Source of the DNA: Arthonia radiata
Lineage: Eukaryota > Ascomycota > Arthoniomycetes > Arthoniales > Arthoniaceae
NCBI GenBank assembly: GCA_002989075.1
Contig: PSQN01000001.1
Coordinates: forward strand, 1,347,392-1,411,391
DNA: 64,000 nucleotides
Reading direction: 5' to 3'
How positions within the stretch are numbered: the first letter of the stretch is position 1; each line of letters begins with the position of its first letter. The notes under the pieces were generated by a model. That model had not been told where the DNA came from. It searched no databases and saw only the letters and a list, made by a program, of their open reading frames with translations. Of this stretch, positions 56,701 to 64,000 are shown piece after piece. Position numbers and translations under genes: made by a program.

Positions 56701-58209
56701 ATGGTCAATCCTACCCCTATTCTCCGACACAGCATCCGCGTCGCTCCGTCCGCGGCGACCAAATCTCGTAACCTACTCCGGGCCGTCCAATTTGGTCACT
56801 CGCATAGCTGTCCATGCCATTCGAACCCCTCCCATCCTCACAATCATGGTCCCAATTCCCGCGCCGCAACCCAAGCAAGGCGAGCATTTGCTACTCCTGT
56901 GGACCTACCACAGAAGGAGTATGCTTTCCAAATGGCCGCCTCAAATATCCGCTTTGGACCCGGCTGCACGAAAGAGGTCGGCATGGATTTCAAGAACATG
57001 AGGAGCAAGAAGGTCATGATCGTTACCGATAGCACAGTCAGGCAGCTGGACGCTATGCGGCAATGCGTGGAAGGCTTAGACTCCGAGGGCATTGCGTACG
57101 AGATTTACTCCAAGACCCGGGTGGAGCCGAAAGACACCAGTATCAAAGAGGCTGTCGAATTCAGCAAGCAGCACATGCCCGATGCCTTTCTTGCAGTGGG
57201 TGGCGGCAGCGTCATTGACACGGCCAAGCTCATGAATCTCTACACGGCCAACCCTGAGGCCGACTTCCTGGATTTCGTCAACGCACCACTGGGCAAAGGC
57301 CTGCCCATTCAAACTGGCCTATACCCACTCATCGCCGTGCCGACTACTGCGGGCACCGGCTCCGAAACCACCGGTACCGCTATCTTCGATCTTGTGGAAA
57401 AGAAAGCAAAGACCGGCATTGCCCACCGCAACCTCAAGCCCACCCTCGGCATCTGCGACCCTCTCAACACACGGACCATGCCCTCTGCCGTACACGCGTC
57501 ATCCGGTCTCGATGTCCTCTGCCACTCTTTAGAATCTTGGACAGCAATACCATATTACGAACGAGTGCCCCGTCCCGCAAACCCCATCCAACGGCCAGCG
57601 TATCAAGGCGCAAACCCCATCTCGGACATCTTCTCCCTTCAAGCACTCAAAGACACAATCAAATACCTCCCGCGCGCCGCAAAAGACCCCGAGGACTTCG
57701 AAGCCCAGAGCAAGATGCTGCTAGCCGCTACACTGGCAGGTGTAGGATTCGGCAACGCAGGTGTCCATCTCTGCCACGGCATGAGCTACCCCATCTCCGG
57801 CCAGAACCCAGGCTACAAACACGCTGGCTACCAGGTCGATCAACCCATCATTCCACACGGTGTCTCTGTCGCGGTTACCGCGCCCGCTGTCTTTCGATTC
57901 ACCGGCGCTAGCAACCCGGAGCGGCACTTAGCAGCTGCGGAAGCGTTCGGTGTTGACATCAGCAACGTGAAGAAGGAGAGCGCAGGCGAGGTGCTGAGTG
58001 AAGCGCTGTCAGAGTTTCTGGTGAAGCTGGGGGATCAGCCGAGGGGCCTGAAGGCGCTGGGGTTTAACGAGGGGCATGTGGAGGAATTGGTGGAGGGCAC
58101 GATACCGCAAGCGAGGGTGTTGATGTTGGCGCCGGAGATGGATTTGAGTGATGTGCAGCGGGAAAGGGAGCAGTTGACGGGGTTATTTGAGGATGCTATG
58201 GTGTATTGA
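56701..58209 (+). CDS. Hydroxyacid-oxoacid transhydrogenase, mitochondrial (ADHFE1-type)
   Basis: Iron-dependent alcohol dehydrogenase family enzyme that couples 4-hydroxybutyrate oxidation to 2-oxoglutarate reduction in the family's characterised members. Single exon, 502 aa. An N-terminal presequence rich in Arg, Ser and His (about 60 residues) precedes YAFQMAASNIRFGPGCTKEVG. Landmarks: FLAVGGGSVIDTAKLMNLY, PLIAVPTTAGTGSETTGTAIF, SSGLDVLCHSLES, the metal-site HLCHGMSYPISG and PIIPHGVSVAVTAPAVF. It ends at the family's C-terminus. Predicted matrix enzyme. Metal-ligand Asp and His residues all appear present. Confidence 0.93.
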   Translation: MVNPTPILRHSIRVAPSAATKSRNLLRAVQFGHSHSCPCHSNPSHPHNHGPNSRAATQARRAFATPVDLPQKEYAFQMAASNIRFGPGCTKEVGMDFKNMRSKKVMIVTDSTVRQLDAMRQCVEGLDSEGIAYEIYSKTRVEPKDTSIKEAVEFSKQHMPDAFLAVGGGSVIDTAKLMNLYTANPEADFLDFVNAPLGKGLPIQTGLYPLIAVPTTAGTGSETTGTAIFDLVEKKAKTGIAHRNLKPTLGICDPLNTRTMPSAVHASSGLDVLCHSLESWTAIPYYERVPRPANPIQRPAYQGANPISDIFSLQALKDTIKYLPRAAKDPEDFEAQSKMLLAATLAGVGFGNAGVHLCHGMSYPISGQNPGYKHAGYQVDQPIIPHGVSVAVTAPAVFRFTGASNPERHLAAAEAFGVDISNVKKESAGEVLSEALSEFLVKLGDQPRGLKALGFNEGHVEELVEGTIPQARVLMLAPEMDLSDVQREREQLTGLFEDAMVY

Positions 58210-58612
58210 TGAGGATGGCATAGGTTGAAGATTGGCTGTCAAGGGTAGCTCGGTGAGTTGTATATATGCTGATACTATGATGAGCTATGTATTTCATGCA
58301 AGTGTATAGCGTGGCGATGACCTGCTGTTGCTTTGCACGAGAGAACAATAAAGTGGCGATTTTATCGTACTGAAGATACTGAGATGGAGACGTAGGAGCT
58401 GGGCGATCGCTGGTGGCGCTGTCTTTTCGAGAACAACTAGGGCGGTGAGTCCATATTAGAAGTAACCTTACATGATCTAGGAGGGTTGCTTTAGGGCTCT
58501 GCAAGAGACTTTCGAAGTGGTGTCGCCGGCGCTGTTTGGAAGGGATCTTTACACTTACTACGTGTGAACATGTAGATCGGCCAAACCAAACATTACGCTG
58601 TCACTGGACTGC
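58210..58612. other. Convergent intergenic region after HOT
   Basis: About 400 bp between two converging stop codons. Nothing recognised. Confidence 0.5.
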
Positions 58613-59456
58613 CTATTGCAGCTCGCTCGTAACTTTGAAAATCCCAACTATACCATAGTCCTGGACCACAATGTCAGTACGTAACCAGGAAGGCGTCGCC
58701 AATACAGAACTCACCACCACCTGCTCCTCACCAAACGTAGACACCTGCGTCGGGTTGCTGCTCCATCGACTGTTCGTCAAGTCATCCCCAGGTTTATGGG
58801 TCTTGACCTTCGTCCTCGCCGGGGCCTTGGGCCCTATCGCGATGTCGATCTCCTCCCTCTTCATGCTCGCGCTCCGCTTGTGCTGAGTGTGATGAAGGAA
58901 GAAGAAGTCTTGAAGCGTTTTTGCTTTGCTGGCCTCTTCACCAGTCTTACGTGCAGTGCTCAACGCCCATTCTTGGCCTTTCCGCCGCACGCGGTATGTC
59001 GTAGGCTTTACATCTTTCGACAACTGCTTGTCTTTCGACATCTGCTGGCTGCTTAACCAGAATTCTAGGATAGTCTTGTCGTCGATTCGGCCGGCCTTGC
59101 GGCGCTGTTGGTAGGAATTCAGGGCTTCTAAGATGTATAGAGTCTTGCCGCCCTGTGTCTGGACCTCTGAGGTGTTGTTAGTGGCGGGGACGCACATACG
59201 AGAATGCAGATACGTGAGCGTCATGCGAGGAAGCGGACGCAGGGCAGATCAACAGCGCGCTTACTAACCCTCCTCGATCTGGCCATCACGACCGTCACTC
59301 TTGAATATTACCGCAGCGTTGTAGTTCTCATCTTTGGGATCTTTCTTGTTTTCAAAGTTCAATCCTTCGTCCGTTTGGCTGACACAAGTCTTTTGTGAGC
59401 GAGACCTTTGTTGGAGTGGAGAACATGTTCTTGAAGTCTATTTCGATGGCCTGCAT
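58613..59456 (-). CDS. Unknown lysine-rich protein, four exons
   Basis: Exons 59456-59406, 59344-59269, 59166-58715 and 58660-58613 join in frame and give 208 aa. Introns are 61, 102 and 54 nt; the last has a TACTGAC branch. I do not recognise it. The start is MQAIEIDFKNMFSTPTK, followed by NYNAAVIFKSDGRDG and GGKTLYILEALNSYQQRR. A Lys/Arg/Gln-rich middle (SKDVKPTTYRVRRKGQEWA) and a KRSASMKREE patch suggest nucleic-acid or nuclear contact, but that is weak inference. The last exon encodes DYGIVGIFKVTSELQ, which faintly resembles the terminal exon of the small gene family at 60.5-64 kb. Intron 1 uses an AAG acceptor; an earlier exon is possible. Confidence 0.5.
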
Positions 59457-60516
59457 ATTGTCTGCGTAAAACCTGGAACGAAATGTGAAACAGTTACCTA
59501 ACGCTTGCTAGCGAGCACGAATAAGGTAGGATGGCCTGGATGGGTCCCAGCGAAGCTATTACACTTTGTGACACGTTTCGCTAGGCATGATCCTTGCACT
59601 GCATGCGCGCTTGCTAGTGCAAGTTGTCTTTAATGGTAGCGCGGACGGTACAGGAACCCTTTGCGGTACTGGGGCGGGCTTACTGGGTGTTGCATGAGGG
59701 GTGACGTAGCAAGGATGCATGAGGCAGCTGTTTGGAACCGCAATGAGTGGTATTGCCACGTTGATGTGCCGGCCTCGCGCATCCCTTTAAGACCGTGGAC
59801 GGACCGTTGCTGACAATATGCGGCCCGTAATCTTTCTAGAGCATCTGCTTCGTGGCCACAAGCCCGCGCTGGCTCAGCTCAGTGCATGGGGATGGCAGGA
59901 GCTCTACAACACATAATTGTGGAAGCTCCACCTATTGACGTGGCCAAGTTACGTCGACTGTTAATGAAATGCAGCAATGAGAAATCAAAGAAGATGGGAA
60001 AGAAAACGAACAGGTTTGAAGTGTTCCTCCGCGCTCATGACTTTCTGAGTATGGTAATATCGAAGATGCCAAGACGGAATGTAAGATACTACTGCAGCCA
60101 TCGTGACACAGCTCTTCGCATCCATTAACACCGACTCTAGAGATCGAGCGGAGCCGCCTGCTCGACGGCTGCTCGGGATTAATTCCATTGCAATCTTTAC
60201 GCTAGGTATAGATGTCGCTCTGCTAATGTGTTAGATCAACATAGCCATGCACAGGCATCGAAGAAGTGACTTAGCCGGTCATGGATTTTTATGGCATATG
60301 CATATTACACGAGGAGTAACATCCTTCGTTCCTAGATGGCGATGCCTGTAGCCGGATTCAGGACATTCACGAGACCATTCGCCCTTCCAAATGTCGACAG
60401 CATACTCGAAGCAAGGGAAGCATATCGGCAAACATGACTGTAGGCTTGAAGCTAGTGCGTTGAGCAGCAGGTAACATTGAGATGTCCATACATACTGTCG
60501 CCATGGTCATGAGTAT
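59457..60516. other. Gene-free stretch
   Basis: About 1 kb with scattered short frames on both strands (for example 59886-60128 plus, 59985-60188 minus) and no recognisable content or splice-supported model. Confidence 0.4.
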
Positions 60517-61337
60517 TCAACGTCGCATGATATATCTGGGATCGACGACTGTGCCGTCGTGCGGCTTGCAAGGAATTGCCGTAAAGTCGAGCATTGTGAG
60601 GATAGCAACGTCCTGGAACGCAAACGTCAGTGTCTCAATCTCAAAAATTCCAGTCCTGCTTTTCTAGCACTGACAGCTGCACGATTGTGGTGATAGAAGT
60701 CCACGACACATGCGTTCCATTCCTCGTTGATCAAGTCTTGCGAATTTGTTCGAACTGCTGATGGATGTACCCGCGCTGTAGACTTCACCAAATCAGTCAC
60801 TTTGATGAGCTCCTTTTTGAAGGTTCCGAAGCGGTGAACGTGATGTTGTAGAGGACCCAGGCTGCCTTTGGTCGCAAACGAGATTGAGCCGTCATCTGTG
60901 CGGCTCGTCGTTACCAAGGTGGTGGTCACCGTGGTGCTATCGATCAGGTTGAACTCGAGGTCCGCACGAGCCGCAGGACTCTGATTATAGCGGCTTTTGA
61001 AAGACGCGCTGGTCTCGACTATCTTGTAAAATTCTGACAGGTCCCTGTTGGACGCATCTATTGCGTACACGACTGTTGAGAAGGTCAGCCCTCGTTAATC
61101 ATGCTTGCAATCACAGCCAGTCAACCAGTATATGATTCTTATGAATGGCAATCTGCTCGCCTGCGCACCTGCTTGGTAAGGCTCATAGCTGTCCTGGTTC
61201 TTGTATTGGGACCGAAAACCTAAACTTGAACCTGACAAATGCTCAGTGTCTTGGAAATCTAAGCCCCTAACAGTTTTCGTCATTAAACTTTGATGATGCA
61301 GGACGGGTATGCAATGCCCCAATACTGTAGTCGCCAT
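60517..61337 (-). CDS. Small unknown gene family, copy A (complete model)
   Basis: Exons 61337-61169, 61090-60675 and 60612-60517 give 226 aa. Intron phases are 1 and 0; introns are 78 and 62 nt, the second with a CACTGAC branch. I do not recognise the family. Exon 2 contains LTFSTVVYAIDASNRDL, ADLEFNLIDSTTVTTTL, TSRTDDGSISF and SQDLINEEWNACVVDFYHH, alternating hydrophobic strands that suggest a beta-rich fold. Exon 3 starts DVAILTMLDFTAIP. Copy C at 63.4-63.8 kb has matching elements in the same order and the same phase-0 last intron. The frame, start ATG and splice sites are intact. No signal peptide. Confidence 0.58.
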
Positions 61338-62198
61338 TCTTCGGAGAAGTCAAAAGCTTGCAATCTGCGGGAGAGAAACCCATGAGGTCGTTACACTATC
61401 TTGAAGTACTCAATAGAGTACCTGTGCAAGCTGTGGTTGTCAACCTGTCACTTCGCCTGGTGCTTATGGTTCTCACGGGGCGCCGCTCCACGAGGGCGGA
61501 ACCCTCGGCACCGAAGGTAGCACTCATTCCAACGCTTGTGGCAGCACAGCGGGAAGCTCGCCACGGATGCTAATCTCTTCTACCAGATCGTTCCGTCATT
61601 GGAGGTAAACAAAGCTGATGTTTGCTCATGACTGCTCGCTAAAGGGTCATTGATGCATGAGACGGAGACGTGTACAGATGCAAACCTGCCGCGTGACCGT
61701 CAACGCGTGAGGTTATTGCTATGCGCTGCAGGGTCCTACGCGTATCGCAGGTTTCTTCGATCCACACCGTCGTCGATGTTTGTGGGATGATATGGAAACT
61801 GCAATGTTACAAAAACGGCTGTCAGACCTTCGTGTTTCTCAGCCCTGCTAATGCTTGGCAGTGACGTCTCATCTTCCGTCGTCCCGGCAACAATCTTGGA
61901 CTGTCAAGATAACAAGCCACTCGATGTCCTATTTTCGACGTGACCCAGGACCTTTCTGTAACATCAGGACTGTGCTTGAAATTGATCAACAGTCCACTGT
62001 AACGCCTCGCCGCCCAGCACCTGCGCACCTCTAGGTTGCAAACCATTTAGCTGCCATATTGGCGACAACGAGCATAGCCACATCCTGTGTCTCTCCCATC
62101 AGTACAGATCTGAGATCTTGTCACCAAGCTAATCATCTGACAACTCACAAATTCCCGGTGTCGTTCAAACACATGATGGAAGGCCGCTACGCACCAGC
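61338..62198. other. Spacer between family copies A and B
   Basis: About 860 bp without a supportable gene. A minus-strand frame at 61822-62046 has no match to the family. Confidence 0.35.
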
Positions 62199-62475
62199 CT
62201 ATGTTGCCTTCCATCCGTGGATTTCTAAGATCGACTTCAAGGGCCTTTCCCGCATGAAAGTTCGTGAACGTAATCCCTCAGGCGTCGTCGTACCAGACCT
62301 ATGGTGCCATAACATATCAAAGAAGCTGGTATGGGTACGCATCTCTGTGCTGTCTCCGGATTTCGTGACCTTGACGTGCATAAAGGGTGCTTGATCCAAG
62401 GTTCCGTGAGCTATCCCAAAATTCAGTGGTGCTCCTTTGGTGCTAGGCAACTCCACCGTGACAGCATAGAGTGTT
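62199..62475 (-). pseudogene. Small unknown gene family, fragment B
   Basis: A frame open from an acceptor-like CTAAG at about 62476 reads GETLYAVTVELPSTKG, LDQAPFMHVKVTKSGDSTEM and ILEIHGWKAT. This corresponds to the first part of exon 2 of copy C (ELLTLYHISYKQGTPGAPL, VTHGWMNKT). It stops at 62199, and the second half (the DLI-E-W block) and the DVAILT exon could not be found in order. Probably a truncated copy. No starting exon was identified. Confidence 0.4.
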
Positions 62476-63355
62476 TCGCCTTAGTTCCCCATTCTCCTTG
62501 AGCCGTTGAACTTCTGTGGAGAGAAAGTCAGTAGGGCTATGTCTTCTAGCCTATCTGTGGATAGCCACGCTAGATTAGCGAAAGGTACAGGCGGCTGTTA
62601 GTATAGCCTCGGCGAGTTATAAATACATGGCGGAATTTCTTCCTCCCTCTGAACAGACGCTCAGCGTTTGTAGCAGAAGTCTGGGACCAAGAAAGGCTCC
62701 GTTGAGATGCTTTAAAGCGTGAATGCAGGCCTTGCAGCACATTCTGACGCGTGCAGCAAGGGAAATCTATTGCGATCTAGTCGCTCATGTTCGCACAGCT
62801 AAAGTATGGCATGGGCACTTGGAAATACGCACTTACCAGCAAAATTCTTCCTTCCTCCAATCGTCCAAAGAACGGCAGCAAATGGCCTCACACATCTTCT
62901 AGCCCTTTCGATTCACCTTTGATCACCGTGTTTCTCGGGGTTGTGGATCTTTGCACAGTAGGCTCGTACCATCGCGTGGCAAGCTCGAAGATCGTAACCA
63001 TGACCAAGTCCCAAACGACGCGCATTAGCCGGCGACAGCCGCTCAGCAGACGCTCATAGACTTACAAAAGAGACTCCATGTTCATATGGATGCGACAAAG
63101 ACATTCAACACTGATGCATGCCTTGTTTGACAGGGTCATCAGTTATCGTTCGCTCGTATTCGTCAACTTTAGTAGTCTAACGATGGAGTTCGTCCAGGAC
63201 GACAGTTTCGGAGCTGATAATCATGCCGCGAGCAAATACAAGAAGGCCATTTCGTGATCAAAGGGGAAAGGTGAATTTGCGATCCTTTGCGACCGGCTTA
63301 CATTGCATCAGACAGCATTCCTTTCGCCCGGCTCGGAACAGTTATATTCGTCCCT
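62476..63355. other. Spacer between family copies B and C
   Basis: About 880 bp. A minus-strand run near 62.97-63.02 kb reads DLVMVTIFELA, reminiscent of the family's last exon (DVAILTVLDLA), but there is no AG before it and no matching exon upstream, so it is not called as a gene. Confidence 0.35.
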
Positions 63356-63835
63356 TCAATGCAGCTTGTGCAGTAATGCTGCAAGATCAAGCACGGTCAG
63401 AATGGCCACGTCCTACGCGTGCTCGAGTTAGCAAACATCACGAACCACAAATACTTGTTGTTGAACTTACATATCCTGAAGGCTCCACATTGATGCGGTG
63501 ACGGAACGTGACTTTGCATTCGTGCCAGTCGTGTTCGATGAGGTCCTCCGTCCTCGACTGGGGTGTGATCTCGAGTCTAATGTTCTTAATGCCGCCGCAC
63601 GACTCAAGAACCGCTTCTGTCTTGTTCATCCAGCCGTGAGTAACGTAACGAGGATGAAAAGCGCTCAAAGCGTGGTGAGGTTTGAGCTTGATATGCCCGT
63701 CATCTGTCTGCGAGGTTTCGACGTGGCTCTTGACATCCCCTTCGTAGCTGTGGATAGTGAAGACCAGAGGAGCACCAGGCGTACCCTGCTTGTAAGAGAT
63801 GTGGTACAGAGTCAAAAGCTCTTCTCCGACTGAAT
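63356..63835 (-). CDS. Small unknown gene family, copy C (5' end unresolved)
   Basis: Two exons are clear: 63835-63471 and 63412-63356. The 58-nt phase-0 intron has a GTAAGT donor and a GCGTAG acceptor. Exon 2 reads SVGEELLTLYHISYKQ, GAPLVFTIHSYEGDVK, TSQTDDGHIKL, THGWMNKTEAVLESCGG, TEDLIEHDWHECKVTFRHR. The last exon is DVAILTVLDLAALLHKLH and stop. The exon 2 acceptor (phase 1, as in copy A) fits at 63836-63837. The first exon lies further upstream and may extend beyond the window. The TDDG and DLI-E-W motifs are shared with copy A. Confidence 0.52.
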
Positions 63836-64000
63836 CTGGACAGAGTATTGCTAAACGTTTGATTAGTCACATCATGTCGGATCAAGACTGTAGCGTTCAC
63901 CGCCGAAAGACTTCTCGGTGAGATGTTACCAGCACTCTGGTTCGCAGTGTGGATCGGCGCGTGAAGTTGACATACAAGCTTTGTATCTTGCTGATTCAGA

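Noticed and set aside
62970-63020. DLVMVTIFELA as another terminal exon of the right-end family
   Set aside because: No AG acceptor precedes it and no partner exon lies upstream at a plausible distance.
1-64000. tRNA, rRNA and CRISPR features
   Set aside because: None was recognised by eye. A CRISPR array is not expected in a fungal nucleus. A tRNAscan run would settle the tRNA question.

Overview
The window is nuclear DNA of a filamentous ascomycete (Pezizomycotina). The evidence is short GT-AG introns (mostly 45-160 nt) with CTAAC/CTGAC-like branch sites, a fungal-type phytochrome, a Pth11-like rhodopsin-domain protein, a Ste20 PAK kinase, a beta-1,6-glucanase-type GH30 enzyme and dense genes on both strands. 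A dothideomycete is my best guess, from general impression only. The organism was not identified by any search.

Layout. 1-1.5 kb holds no supportable gene. 1.5-14.8 kb carries four minus-strand genes: STE20 PAK kinase, phytochrome FphA, tail-anchored cytochrome b5 and the DEAD-box ribosome-biogenesis helicase MAK5. COQ5 is divergent from MAK5 across a 387-bp shared promoter region, followed by an unknown gene and TRM7 (tRNA 2'-O-methyltransferase). 19.8-26.7 kb is an accessory island. It contains four diverged tandem copies of an unrecognised two-exon small-protein gene with the intron at the same phase-2 position, one copy damaged, plus two copies of a ~342-bp inverted-repeat element (MITE-like). 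The younger element copy has perfect 8-bp target duplications, and a paralogous unoccupied site lies 1.8 kb away.

26.7-58.2 kb is ordinary gene space: a calcineurin-like phosphoesterase, a large four-TM membrane protein, a Pth11-like rhodopsin-domain protein, an F-box-like remnant, acetylornithine aminotransferase (ARG8), a secreted GH30 glucanase, a membrane-anchored alpha/beta hydrolase with a long repetitive tail, gamma-tubulin (8-nt first exon), a small unknown gene, an HMG-box regulator, acetyl-CoA synthetase, a MABP1/WDR62-like WD40 protein and mitochondrial hydroxyacid-oxoacid transhydrogenase.

58.6-64 kb is a second accessory stretch on the minus strand. It has one unknown four-exon gene and a small unrecognised gene family (one complete model, one fragment, one copy near the window edge) that share exon phases and a short last exon beginning D-V-A-I-L-T. 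The housekeeping genes belong to independent pathways: arginine and ubiquinone synthesis, acetate activation, tRNA and rRNA maturation, spindle. No biosynthetic cluster is seen. All exon borders were read by eye from frame and splice consensus and are untested predictions.
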